Assembly (NCBI GenBank): GCA_903885375.1
Contig: CAISIK010000013.1
Span: 1 to 38,263 of the forward strand
DNA length: 38,263 bases
Source of the DNA: an uncultured Pseudomonadota bacterium
GTDB lineage: Bacteria > Myxococcota_A > UBA796 > SXON01
Direction of reading: 5' to 3'
Shown: piece after piece, positions 15,478-23,746 of the stretch
Layout: each line of letters opens with the position of its first letter
How positions within the stretch are numbered: the stretch's first letter is position 1
Position numbers and translations under genes: made by a program
Notes under the pieces: generated by a model
The model's input: only the letters and a program-made list of their open reading frames with translations
Told to the model about the DNA's origin: nothing
Database searches by the model: none

Positions 15478-16495
15478 GGGGGGAGGGGGCCCGCGCGCCC
15501 TCGGCGGGGCGTCGCCGGCGCCAGGCGAGGGGCAGCACGAGCGCGAGCGCGCTCCCGGCACAGAGACCGTCGGACTCGCAGGTGAAGTCGAGGTTCCTTC
15601 CGAACCCGGACACGGCGAGGCAGGTGGCGTCGCGGTCATCCGGGCAGGGTTGGCAGGGGGCGCCAAAGCTGCCGGAGAGGTCACAGAGGTCGAGGTCGGT
15701 GCCCACGGTCGCCCGGACGTCGGCGATCGCCATGACCTCCCCACCGGCGGCCCTGTCCCCCAGAAAACCGAGGCGGATCGACGGGGAGTGCAGCGTGAGC
15801 GGCGCGGGGTCGGTTTCGGCGTCGATGCGGTCGCGCGCCCAGGTCAGCTCGCCGGTGGCGGACAGCGAGGCGTGATCGCGGAGCACGACGCACTCGTCCG
15901 TTCGGCCGTACACCTGCGCGACGAGCCGAAACGTTGCCACCCCGTCGGCTACGTCCGTGATCTCGAGATGGAGCGGTCCGACGCTGCCGACGAGCGCGCC
16001 GAGCGCGGAGCTGGCCCCGACGAACGCGAATCCGGGCGAGATGAGGTGGTGGCTCTGGACGAGGGTGGTCGGGTCGAAGGTGGCGGCTCGCCCGAAGGGC
16101 TCGACGACGGTGAGGGCTCCCTGGCTCGTCCAGGTGGGCCCACGCAGCTCGGGGCAGGCGTCATCGGCGCGGCTGGGTTGGAGCTGGTCGCCGATCGGGG
16201 TCGCCCAGCCGCCGACCGTCACGTACTCACCGGTGGGCCGTTCGGGGTCGGGGCGGCGCAGGCCAACTGTCGCCGGCACGATGTCCGCGATCTCCAGCGG
16301 GGGCAGGGTCAGGAGGCCGTCGGCCCCCGCGACCACTGGGGTGGCCGTCCACGCTTCCGGGTCGTCGGTCACCGTAGCGAGGTAGGGATCCCACGGCGCG
16401 GCGCCCGCAACCCGAACCTCGACGCCGACCGGCTCGTCGAGGCTGCACGACGTGGGCGCCTCCTCGACGGCGCAAGCGAGCACCAACGTGATCAT
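15464..16495 (-). CDS. Lipoprotein with a MYXO-CTERM-like C-terminal tail
   Basis: 343 residues. MITLVLAC at the N-terminus reads as a minimal lipobox signal with Cys8. The body is a beta-rich extracellular domain (TATPVVAGADGLLTLPPLEI, LHLEITDVADGVATFRLV) with no family I can name. Paired cysteines near the end (CDLSG, APCQPCPDD, CLAVSG, FTCESDGLC) lead into a hydrophobic segment and an Arg cluster, AGSALALVLPLAWRRRRP, the layout of MYXO-CTERM/GlyGly-CTERM sorting tags, although 14 more residues follow. Having both a lipobox and a sorting tail in one protein is unusual. Its ATG overlaps the stop of the upstream gene (ATGA). Confidence 0.7.
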   Translation of the reverse strand: MITLVLACAVEEAPTSCSLDEPVGVEVRVAGAAPWDPYLATVTDDPEAWTATPVVAGADGLLTLPPLEIADIVPATVGLRRPDPERPTGEYVTVGGWATPIGDQLQPSRADDACPELRGPTWTSQGALTVVEPFGRAATFDPTTLVQSHHLISPGFAFVGASSALGALVGSVGPLHLEITDVADGVATFRLVAQVYGRTDECVVLRDHASLSATGELTWARDRIDAETDPAPLTLHSPSIRLGFLGDRAAGGEVMAIADVRATVGTDLDLCDLSGSFGAPCQPCPDDRDATCLAVSGFGRNLDFTCESDGLCAGSALALVLPLAWRRRRPAEGARAPSPLKTP

Positions 16496-16878
16496 GGCAG
16501 CGTTCCCCTCCACGACCACGTGGTGGTGCAGGGGGAAGGGGACACGGCGGCGGTGGTGGAGCAGTCGGCGCCCTCGCAGCGGACGGCTTGCGAGGTGGAG
16601 CCGGAGAGCTCCCCGCTGGCCACCCAGCGGGCGGCGAGGTCCACATCGACGGTCACCACCGCGTCGAGGCCGCCGGACGCATGGTCGGCGCTGGCATCGA
16701 GCCAGGCCAGCTCGCACACGAAGGAAACCCCATCCGCGGCGACGGGGCACACGCCCGCCTCGCCCTCGACGGCCAGGACCTGGGCGCGGCCTTCGTCCAT
16801 GAAGACACGATGGCGCCAGCTGGGCGCTGCGGTGGCAACCTCCGCCTCGGGGCAGTCCGAGTCGGTGGACTCCAGCAC
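16492..16878 (-). CDS. Hypothetical Cys-containing protein
   Basis: 128 residues from GTG 16878, coupled to the lipoprotein downstream by ATGA. Six cysteines are spread along the chain (for example DSDCPEAEV, GVCPVAADGVSFVCELAW, RCEGADCSTTAAV), suggesting an oxidised, exported protein, but no signal peptide is visible at this start. The upstream in-frame codons (ACGYPWRRGRHARL) contain no better start. An ATG at about 16889 in another frame would begin MLVWC, so a small frameshift may have separated a signal from the body. Function unknown. Confidence 0.5.
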   Translation of the reverse strand: MLESTDSDCPEAEVATAAPSWRHRVFMDEGRAQVLAVEGEAGVCPVAADGVSFVCELAWLDASADHASGGLDAVVTVDVDLAARWVASGELSGSTSQAVRCEGADCSTTAAVSPSPCTTTWSWRGTLP

Positions 16879-17030
16879 CAGACGAGCATGACGTCCCCGG
16901 CGCCAAGGATAGCCGCACGCCAGCCCGGCGCGCCATGCCCGCGCTTGCGGACCGCCGCCGCGCGCGGACGGGGTCGCGATGCGGCCCGCGCGGCTGCCTT
17001 CGCCCTCGCGACGGGGATAGCCTGCCGCCC

Positions 17031-18266
17031 TTGTCGGCCCGCACCTCCCGCCTCCTGCTCGCCGTGGTCCTCGTCGTGTTCGTGGGCGTGGTGGGCATCT
17101 TCGCGTTCGCGGGAGCGGACCCGGGCGGGCCTCAACCGCGCCGGCAGCGGGGCATGGACCTCATCCACTACTGGGTGGCCGGCACCCTGCTCGATGGCGG
17201 AGCGGCCGCGCAGCTTTACGACGCCGAGCGGTACAAGCCCGAGTATCAGGCCCTTTACCCCGAGCGGCCGCCCCGCTACCCGGTTGGCTACCCTCCGCCG
17301 ATCTACCAGCTCTTCGCGCTGCCGCAGCCTGCGCTCGCCTACGTGGTCGGCGCCAAGCTCCTCCTCGGCCTGCTGGCGGGGCTGCATCTGGTGGGGTCGG
17401 GTCTCGTGGTGGCCGCCGCGCACGTTGCCCGGGAGCGGCGGGAGGCCGCCCTCGCCATGGCGATCGGCCTGCCGGGGGCGGTGTCCTCGGTGATGTCGGG
17501 GCAGCTCGCCGGGCTGTGGGTGCTTTCGCTCGGCGGCGGCTGGTGGTTGCGCTCGCGCGGGCGCCCCGGCGCGGCCGGCCTCGCGTTGGCCCTGCTCTGG
17601 ATGAAGCCGACCCTCGCGGTGCCCGTGGGAGCCGCCTTCCTGCTCCTCGGGGAGCTCCGCCTGCTCGGTGGCCTCGTGCTCGGCGGCGCGGCGGTGCTCG
17701 CGGCCTCGTTGGCGGCGCCTGGCGGTGTCGAGGCCTGGGCCGCCTACCTCGGGCGCCTCTCCGACCCGGGCGACCTGCTCGGAGACTTCTGGATCTTCTG
17801 GCATCGGCAGGCCACCCTCCGCACGCTGGTGGCCGGCCTCGCGCCGTCCAAGGCGGCGGCCATCGGTTTTGGCTGGGTGGGCGCGGCGCTGGGCGTCGCG
17901 GCCGCCGTCGCGATCGCCCGGCGGAGCCCCGCCGCGAACGCGGGCTCGTCCGATCTCCACGCCGGCGCCGTGCTCTCCTGGTGCCTCCTCGCCGCTCCAC
18001 ACCTGCTCGAGTACGACCTCGGGCTGCACCTGTTCGGCATGGTGGCCTCGGCGGCCTGGCTCGCGGCGGGGCGGGCCCGGTTCCCGCGAGCCGGCGCGGG
18101 GGCGATCGCGTTCGCGTGGGGTGCCGGCGCCTACGTGCTCGTGAACCGCAGCGCGCACGTGAACCTCACCGCGCTGGCTGTCCTGCTGTGGGCGGTGTGG
18201 ATGGCCGTGGAGGTTGAGCTCGCCGCCCGGGCGGCCGGTCCGGGGGCGTTGGGAGTCGGGGCGTAA
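17031..18266 (+). CDS. Membrane glycosyltransferase of the GT87 (DUF2029) type
   Basis: 411 residues from TTG 17031, starting inside a basic n-region before the first span (LLLAVVLVVFVGVVGIFAF). GT-C-fold hallmarks follow: DLIHYWVAGTLLDGGAAAQLYD in the first extracytoplasmic loop, RYPVGYPPPIYQLFALPQPA, and GQLAGLWVLSLGGGWWL with LALLWMKPTLAVPV. About ten transmembrane helices can be traced. GT87 enzymes use polyprenyl-phosphate mannose or similar donors to extend lipid-linked or cell-surface glycans. It is separated by two bases from the exported glycosidase-like gene, so the two probably handle the same glycan. The frame extends upstream to 16935, but with no membrane-protein character. Confidence 0.8.
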   Translation: MSARTSRLLLAVVLVVFVGVVGIFAFAGADPGGPQPRRQRGMDLIHYWVAGTLLDGGAAAQLYDAERYKPEYQALYPERPPRYPVGYPPPIYQLFALPQPALAYVVGAKLLLGLLAGLHLVGSGLVVAAAHVARERREAALAMAIGLPGAVSSVMSGQLAGLWVLSLGGGWWLRSRGRPGAAGLALALLWMKPTLAVPVGAAFLLLGELRLLGGLVLGGAAVLAASLAAPGGVEAWAAYLGRLSDPGDLLGDFWIFWHRQATLRTLVAGLAPSKAAAIGFGWVGAALGVAAAVAIARRSPAANAGSSDLHAGAVLSWCLLAAPHLLEYDLGLHLFGMVASAAWLAAGRARFPRAGAGAIAFAWGAGAYVLVNRSAHVNLTALAVLLWAVWMAVEVELAARAAGPGALGVGA

Positions 18267-18268
18267 CG

Positions 18269-19702
18269 GTGTCCGACGCCGACGAGCTACGCTGTCGAAT
18301 GTCCTGGCGCCCCGGTCGTCGTCGGTTTCTCGAGTTGGCGGCCACGGCCGCAGGAGCGCTTCTCGCGGGGCAGGCGGGCATCGCGCTCGCGGGCTCCGGG
18401 GCCACCTGGCGGGTCACGAACGACGCGGGCGTCTGGTGGCTGATCCGGCCGAACGGGGAGCGCACGGTGAGCCTCGGCGTGAACCATGTGGACCCTCGCC
18501 TGTGGGTGATGCCCTACAACCGCCAACACACGGTTGGTCTGTACGGCGCGGACTTCAGCGAACGCGGCGGGAGGGTGAACGCGCGCAGCGCCGGGGCCAG
18601 GCGGTGGATGGGTCGGGTGCTCGACAACCTCGCTGGCTGGGGCTTCAACACCCTCGGCTTCCACACGCCGGTGCCAAGTGCGCTGTTCGCAGACCGGATC
18701 GCGTGGATGGCGACGGTGCGCCCCATCACGCTCACCTCCTACCTGCCGGCCCTCGAGTACGTCGACGTCTTCGCTCCCGAAGTGGCCGCCCGCCTGGACG
18801 CCGGCGTCCGCGAGGTCTGCGAGGCCTCGCGGGGGGAGCCGAACCTCCTGGGGTACGTCTACAGCGACCGGCCAATGTACGGAGTGGGCGCCAACCCGCG
18901 CCGCCAGGGCGGAACCAACCCGTGGGTGGCCACGTTGCAGCAACAACCGTCGGGCTCGCCCGGCAAACGCACCTGGATCGGGGTGCTCGCGCAACGGTAC
19001 GGCACCGCCCCGCTCGCGGCCGCGGCGCAAGGGGTGTCAGCCAGCAGCTGGGATGCCCTCGGCGCGATCACCAGTTGGCCCCAGGCTTCCCCGGGCAGTC
19101 CCGCGGAGGCCGATCAGCTGGTGTTCCTCGCGCTGGTCGTGGAGCGCTGGTACCAGCTCCAGTTCGAGGCCGTTCGGCGCCATGATCCCGCCCACCTGAT
19201 CTTCGGCGACAAGCTTGGCGGCGGCAAGGCGGAGGTCGGCTACCGCGGCGGCAACCATCCGGCGATCCCCGAGTACCTGTACCCGATCCTCAAGCGCTAC
19301 GTCGATGTCGTGTCGGTCGAGTGGTATGGCCAGATCGAGGATCAGGTCACCGCGCTCCGCGCCATCCACGCCGCAACGGGCAAGCCGATCCTGCTCGGCG
19401 ATTCTTCTTTCGCCGAGGTGCAGCCTGAACAGGGTGGGAAGTCCAAGGGCGTGATCGTGCGGTCGCAGGCGGAGGTGGGCGATGCTTTCGCCCGGTACCT
19501 GGAGGGGGCGATGGTGGAGCCCTACATCGTGGGTTGGCACTTCTGCGGGTACATCGAGAGCTTCACCGCGCAGAACGACCGGTTCCAGCCCCAGAACGGC
19601 TTCATCGACCCCTTCGAGAAGGTGCATCAGGAGGCCGTCTCGAAGGTCAAGGCCGCTAACGGCAAGGCGGTGCGCTGGCACGAGGCGGCGCTGCCGCGCT
19701 AG
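18269..19702 (+). CDS. Tat-exported glycoside hydrolase-like protein (agarase-like, clan A)
   Basis: 477 residues from GTG 18269; ATG 18299 is an alternative. A twin-arginine signal, GRRRFLELAATAAGALLAGQ, ends at ALAGSG. The mature enzyme resembles proteins annotated as agarase-like: WWLIRPNGERTVSLGVNHVD at the start, LAGWGFNTLGFHT, HLIFGDKLGGGKAEVG, RYVDVVSVEWYGQIEDQ and GKPILLGDSSFAEVQ, then GWHFCGYIESF near the end. This is the layout of a (beta/alpha)8 retaining glycosidase. The strand-7 position that usually carries the nucleophile Glu (GKPILIGE) has Asp, so activity may be altered or lost. It acts in the periplasm or outside. The substrate is unknown. Confidence 0.7.
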   Translation: MSDADELRCRMSWRPGRRRFLELAATAAGALLAGQAGIALAGSGATWRVTNDAGVWWLIRPNGERTVSLGVNHVDPRLWVMPYNRQHTVGLYGADFSERGGRVNARSAGARRWMGRVLDNLAGWGFNTLGFHTPVPSALFADRIAWMATVRPITLTSYLPALEYVDVFAPEVAARLDAGVREVCEASRGEPNLLGYVYSDRPMYGVGANPRRQGGTNPWVATLQQQPSGSPGKRTWIGVLAQRYGTAPLAAAAQGVSASSWDALGAITSWPQASPGSPAEADQLVFLALVVERWYQLQFEAVRRHDPAHLIFGDKLGGGKAEVGYRGGNHPAIPEYLYPILKRYVDVVSVEWYGQIEDQVTALRAIHAATGKPILLGDSSFAEVQPEQGGKSKGVIVRSQAEVGDAFARYLEGAMVEPYIVGWHFCGYIESFTAQNDRFQPQNGFIDPFEKVHQEAVSKVKAANGKAVRWHEAALPR

Positions 19703-20224
19703 TACGCCGCGAGGTCGGCCTGCCCCGCGTACACGTCCGGCACGTCGACGATCCGGCGGGCGTCGCCAAGCACGGGGCTGAATGCGCCCGCGGGCGACTC
19801 CCAGCTTTGCACCTTCTCGATCGCCGCGAGCGAATCGAGGTGCTTCGACACGAAGAGCACCTGACCGTCTACTTCGTCGAGCACCACCGAACTGGTGCGG
19901 CTGTCGTCGTGGCCGCACGTGCGGTGGAGACGTCGGTCGATTCCCCCGACTCGAGGACCGCTTCCTCGATGATCTGGCTGGAGGTGTAGTACTGCGTGCC
20001 GTCGGTGGCCTCGATAGCGTCGTGGTGGCCCTCGGGCGCGGACGTGTAGCCCACCCCCGAGCCGTCCACGCGGAGGTGGCCGATGCCGCCTTCCGAGGCG
20101 GTGATTCCGAAGGGGGTGAAGTCGATGCCACATCGTCGCGCGTGTCCTACCAGGTCACGTCGACGATCGTCGGAATCGTCGGGTCATCGCAGGCGAGGAG
20201 GAGCAGGGTCAGTACGCGGCTCGT
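19699..20224 (-). pseudogene. Broken lipoprotein gene (lost start, TAG and two frameshifts)
   Basis: Three frames must be joined to read this gene. Frame one has a lipoprotein signal, SRVLTLLLLACDDPTIPTIV, preceded by ACG (20224-20222) where an ATG is expected, and hits TAG at 20149-20147. Frame two, from about 20132, reads CGIDFTPFGITASEGG through GVGYTSAPEGHHDA and QYYTSSQIIEEAVLESGEST. Frame three, from about 19917, reads CGHDDSRTSSVVLDEVDGQV to the stop at 19699. Together they would give a lipoprotein of about 170 residues. I do not recognise the family. The stop overlaps that of the glycosidase-like gene by two bases (convergent). Confidence 0.65.
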
Positions 20225-20480
20225 CGGCGGCTCGGGCTGGGGTCGAGGTCGTGGCGCTCCAACCCGGCAGATGCGGCGGGTCGGCCGGGCATGGCGCGCG
20301 CTCGCGCGTGGAGAAATGGGATTTCAGGCCAACACGGGCGGCGCGCTGGTCGCCCAGCTCGGCCTCCCAGCCGCCGGGGCGCGCGGGCAGGCGAGCCAAT
20401 CCCGCACGATGCGCCGCGGGGTCCGCCGGTCGATGCAAACATCACCGGTCCGGAAGGAGCTGCCTCGAACGCTCCGAACC
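20225..20480. other. Intergenic stretch, no gene seen
   Basis: This 256-base gap lies between the broken lipoprotein gene and the end of the lipase gene. Open frames cross it on both strands, but all are Arg/Pro/Ala-rich shadows without a supported start or a recognisable protein. No clear terminator hairpin with a T-tract is present. Confidence 0.4.
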
Positions 20481-21287
20481 TCACCCCGGCGCGTCGCAGA
20501 GGGCGTGCACCACGGCTGCGATGGCCTCCGGTCGGGTGATGAGGCCGCAGTGGCCCACCCCGAGCAGGTCCACGCGACGGGAACCCGGGAGGTGGCAGGT
20601 GGAGGCCGGGTACACGATGAGGTCGGGCTCGGCGGCCACGGTGGTGATGTGATCGGCGGGGATGGACGGTAGACCCGCGAGCAGCGGCGACCGGCGGCCG
20701 AGGCGATGGACGGCCCTGCCCAGGGGGAGTCCGCGGAGGCTCGCGGTGCCGCCGTGCGGGCTCCCGAGGGTGACCACCCGGCCGATGCGCGGGGCGAGGT
20801 CGGGGCGGTCGGCGAGGACGAGCCGGAGCACCACGCCGCCAAGCGAGTGGGCGACGACATCCACTCGGCCGGTGGGCGAGCCTTGTGCGAGGCGCTCGAC
20901 CTCCGGCGCGAGGAGCCGCACGAGGTGCTGGCGACCACCGGGCCAACGGCCGAACGACACGGCCCGGGTGGGGCGCCCCCTGGCCTCCAGCGCGCGGCGG
21001 ATGCCCCAGAGGTTCGAGCCCGTCTGGGTGATGCCGTGCAGGCAGAGCACCGGCGGCCCCGATACGACGGCCGGCGTGCGGAGCCCGTCGGCGAAGCCGG
21101 CGCGGAGGTGCCACACGCCGAGGGTGAGGATGGCGAGGCCCTCCCGCACCGCGTAGGGCAGGAACGCCACCTTCTGGCGTTGCAGCCCCTTGTGCCGGTG
21201 GTACCGCAGGAAGCGGGTGTACCCCACCCCGAACCACGCCACGGCGGCCAGCACGAGGAGCCCGATGGGGGCGAGAAGCCAGAGCAT
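20481..21287 (-). CDS. Alpha/beta-hydrolase, lipase-like, membrane-anchored
   Basis: 268 residues. An N-terminal signal anchor (LWLLAPIGLLVLAAVAWFGVG) tethers the enzyme to the membrane. The oxyanion motif is PVLCLHGITQTGSN. The nucleophile elbow is VVAHSLGGVVLRLV (AHSLGG), followed by TLGSPHGGTASL, a motif typical of triacylglycerol lipases and EstA-type esterases. The catalytic His is in LLGVGHCGLITRPE. It probably hydrolyses lipid or fatty-acyl esters in the periplasm. It is a single gene, divergent from the interrupted lipoprotein at 21413, with a 125-base shared upstream region in which I saw no clear promoter boxes. Confidence 0.85.
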   Translation of the reverse strand: MLWLLAPIGLLVLAAVAWFGVGYTRFLRYHRHKGLQRQKVAFLPYAVREGLAILTLGVWHLRAGFADGLRTPAVVSGPPVLCLHGITQTGSNLWGIRRALEARGRPTRAVSFGRWPGGRQHLVRLLAPEVERLAQGSPTGRVDVVAHSLGGVVLRLVLADRPDLAPRIGRVVTLGSPHGGTASLRGLPLGRAVHRLGRRSPLLAGLPSIPADHITTVAAEPDLIVYPASTCHLPGSRRVDLLGVGHCGLITRPEAIAAVVHALCDAPG

Positions 21288-21412
21288 GGCGCCCGCCTAA
21301 TCGGCGCGGGCCGGCGGGTCGGGCGGCAGCGCTCTCGCAGATTTCTTTTCGACGTCCACCGGCTGGCGGGTTTCATTGCTGGTCAGGCGGGGCACATTCC
21401 CCAGGAGTCCTC

Positions 21413-21736
21413 ATGTCTCGAATTCATCTCCTCGCTCTCCTCCCCGCCCTTCTTCTCGGCGGCTGCTGCTCGCGGCCGTGAGATGCCCAGCCGATGGACA
21501 CCGTGCCCGACCAGCAGTGTCGCGTGGGGGCCACCACCTCGGGCTACGACCTCTACAGCTGGGAGTGCATCGAGGGCGAGCACGTCGTCGTCGTGTTCTA
21601 CAGCTCCGAGATGACCTGCGGCCAGCCCTGGAAGGAGACCGCCGACTGCGGCGAGCTCACGGAAACCGAGGCCAAGTACGTGGACCAGATGGGCGAGAAC
21701 TGCGAGCTCCCGCCGGACTCCCTCGTCTGGGAGTAG
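21413..21736 (+). pseudogene. Small lipoprotein interrupted by an in-frame TGA
   Basis: ATG 21413 has an excellent ribosome binding site (AGGAG, five bases upstream). It begins MSRIHLLALLPALLLGGCCS, a textbook lipoprotein signal with lipobox LGGC. Codon 23 is TGA (21479-21481). The same frame then continues for 84 codons as a Cys-rich acidic domain (DQQCRVGATTSGYDLYSWEC, VVVVFYSSEMTCGQPW, CGELTETEAKYVDQ) to TAG at 21734. Restoring one codon would give a 107-residue protein. No selenocysteine-type structure is evident after the TGA. It is either a nonsense mutant, an error, or a readthrough gene; the 80-residue internal frame from ATG 21494 would lack export. Confidence 0.65.
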
Positions 21737-21785
21737 GCGGCTCCCCGCATCAGCGACACCCCAACGACACGCCTGCGACAAGCCC

Positions 21786-21811
21786 GCCGGCCCCTCGACA
21801 TAGGGGTCGGC
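21786..21811 (+). promoter_or_regulatory. Hairpin covering the ribosome binding site of the TonB receptor
   Basis: GCCGGCCCCT (21786-21795) pairs with AGGGGTCGGC (21802-21811) over 10 base pairs with one G-T wobble and a CGACAT loop. The AGGGG arm is the only Shine-Dalgarno-like sequence before the GTG start at 21815, so the structure would block translation of the whole three-gene operon. It could be a translational switch or simply a GC-rich chance stem. Confidence 0.4.
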
Positions 21812-21814
21812 CTC

Positions 21815-23746
21815 GTGGGACCCCTCCTCGCCGCCGCCGTTCTGCTCGCCGCCCACCCGGCGCGCGCCCAGGACGAGGAGGTCGTGGTGGTGACGGGATC
21901 GCGTACCGAAGGTCGCCGGGATGAGGCCGTGGTGGCCACCGACGTCGTGACTCGCGAGGAGATCGCGGCCTCCGGCGCGACCGACGCCGCGGCGGTTTTG
22001 GAGACGGTGCCGGGCGTGCAGGTGCAGCGGTCCTTCCGCGGGGCCGGCGTGTCCATGCAGGGGCTCGACCCGGAGTACGTGCTCGTTCTCGTCGACGGGC
22101 AGCGCGTGATCGGCGCGCGCGACGGGGTCATCGACCTCTCGCGCATTCCCGCCGACCGCATCGAGCGCATCGAGGTGGTGAAGGGCGCCGCTTCTGCCCT
22201 CTACGGCTCCGACGCCATCGCCGGCGTGATCAACATCATCACCCGGAAGCCCTCGGCGCCGTGGCAGGCGGAGGCCGGCTTCACCGGCGGCGTGCGCGAC
22301 AGCGCGGGCGGTGGCCCGGTGCTCGGGGTGACCGGCAGCGGGGGCGTTCGTCGCGAGAAGTGGGCGGCGGGCCTCCAGGCGGCGTGGAGTGATCGTCCCT
22401 CCTTCGATCTCGACCCGGCCGACGCCCAGACCGACGGAAACGCCGTGGAGCAGGTCACGCTCGCGCTCGACGGCGAGGTGGCGTTGTCGGAGCGGGTCGG
22501 GATGGAGGCCGGCGCCAGCTACGCGCAGATCGACGCGAGCGGCGTGGATGACAGCCGCGGCGCCGTCTACGACCGGCGCAACCTCACCGAAGAAGCAGGG
22601 GCGAGGGTGGGCACGTCCTGGCGCGAGGGCCTCACCCACGTACACGGCGCGCTCTCCGGCAGCACCGTGCGCGACCAGTACCTCGCCGACCAGCGCGGCT
22701 CCGATGCGCTCGACACCTACGAGGAGAGCGCCGAACGACTGCTCACGCTCGAGGGGCAGGCGGACACCTGGGTCAAGGGCGGCCACCTCCTCAGCGGCGG
22801 ACTCGAGGGCAGCGCCGGCTTCCTCACCTCGCCGCGACTCTCCCAGGACGGGGAGCGGCTCCGGCTCGGCGCCTTCGCGCAGGACGAGTGGCGCCCGGCC
22901 GTGGCGGCGAAGCTCGCGATCGCGCCCAGCGCCCGCCTCGACGTGGACTCCTGGTTCGGCGCGCACCCCACCGGTCGCCTCGCGCTCCGCTACGACCCGG
23001 CGCCCGTCCTCGCGCTCCGGGCGAGCGGCGGGTCCGGCTTTCGCGCGCCCTCGTTCAAGGAGCTCTTCCTGCGCTTCGAGAACGCCGGCGTGGGCTACGT
23101 CGTGGCCGGCAATCCGGACCTGCGCCCGGAGTCGGCCTGGAACGTCTCCCTCGGCGCCGAGCTGAGCACCCGCGGCGGATGGCACGTCGGGGTCGACCTC
23201 TTCAGCAACCACCTCACCGACATGATCACGATCGGGCTCGTGGAGGCCTCCACTCCCGAGGCGCCCGCCGGCGAGTACGGCTACCTCAACGTGGCCTCCG
23301 CCCGCACCACCGGCGGCGAGGCCCGGGTGGGGCGGCGCTGGGATCGCGGCCTCGACACCGAGCTCGCCTACACCTTCACCGACACCGAGGACCTCGAGCT
23401 GGCGCGCCCGCTCGATGGCCGGGCGCCCCACCGCGGCACGTTCAGCGTGACGGCGCGGCCCGAGGGCTGGGGGTTTGTGGCGTCGGTGCGCGGCGAGGTG
23501 GTCGGTCCCGCCACGTTCTACACCGACGAAACGGCCGACGCCGAGGTGGTGGTGACGGAGCCCTGGGCCAGCCTGAAGGTGCGGGTGGAAAAGAGCGTGT
23601 GGAAGGACCGCTTGCGGATGTTCGTGGGCGTGGACAACCTGCTCGATTCGGGTGACGCCCTCTACGTTCCGCTCGATCCGCGTCTCGTCTACGGCGGGCT
23701 CACGCTGGCCTGGCCGGGCAACCGTTCCGCTCCGGGAGACCCATGA
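21815..23746 (+). CDS. TonB-dependent outer-membrane receptor
   Basis: 643 residues. The signal peptide LLAAAVLLAAHPARA is cleaved before QDEE, followed by a TonB box (EEVVVVTGSR). The plug domain spans about residues 35-150: AAVLETVPGVQVQRSF, VLVLVDGQRVIGARDG, and RIERIEVVKGAASALYGSDA with IAGVINIITRKP. The rest is a 22-strand-type barrel, including GGSGFRAPSFKELFLRFENA and NPDLRPESAWNVSLGAE, typical of BtuB/heme-siderophore receptors. The C-terminus LVYGGLTLAW is followed by a short non-strand tail, PGNRSAPGDP, instead of ending in Phe. The HmuY-like lipoprotein directly downstream (ATGA overlap) points to heme as the ligand; this is an inference. Confidence 0.92.
   Translation: MGPLLAAAVLLAAHPARAQDEEVVVVTGSRTEGRRDEAVVATDVVTREEIAASGATDAAAVLETVPGVQVQRSFRGAGVSMQGLDPEYVLVLVDGQRVIGARDGVIDLSRIPADRIERIEVVKGAASALYGSDAIAGVINIITRKPSAPWQAEAGFTGGVRDSAGGGPVLGVTGSGGVRREKWAAGLQAAWSDRPSFDLDPADAQTDGNAVEQVTLALDGEVALSERVGMEAGASYAQIDASGVDDSRGAVYDRRNLTEEAGARVGTSWREGLTHVHGALSGSTVRDQYLADQRGSDALDTYEESAERLLTLEGQADTWVKGGHLLSGGLEGSAGFLTSPRLSQDGERLRLGAFAQDEWRPAVAAKLAIAPSARLDVDSWFGAHPTGRLALRYDPAPVLALRASGGSGFRAPSFKELFLRFENAGVGYVVAGNPDLRPESAWNVSLGAELSTRGGWHVGVDLFSNHLTDMITIGLVEASTPEAPAGEYGYLNVASARTTGGEARVGRRWDRGLDTELAYTFTDTEDLELARPLDGRAPHRGTFSVTARPEGWGFVASVRGEVVGPATFYTDETADAEVVVTEPWASLKVRVEKSVWKDRLRMFVGVDNLLDSGDALYVPLDPRLVYGGLTLAWPGNRSAPGDP

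Noticed and set aside
20225..20480. Possible small gene on either strand (about 80 codons)
   Set aside because: The frames are Arg/Pro/Ala-rich, have no ribosome binding site and change character freely; nothing distinguishes them from noise.
21479..21481. Selenocysteine insertion at the TGA of the small lipoprotein
   Set aside because: No plausible stem-loop of bacterial SECIS type directly follows, and the position is a linker after the lipobox rather than a redox site.
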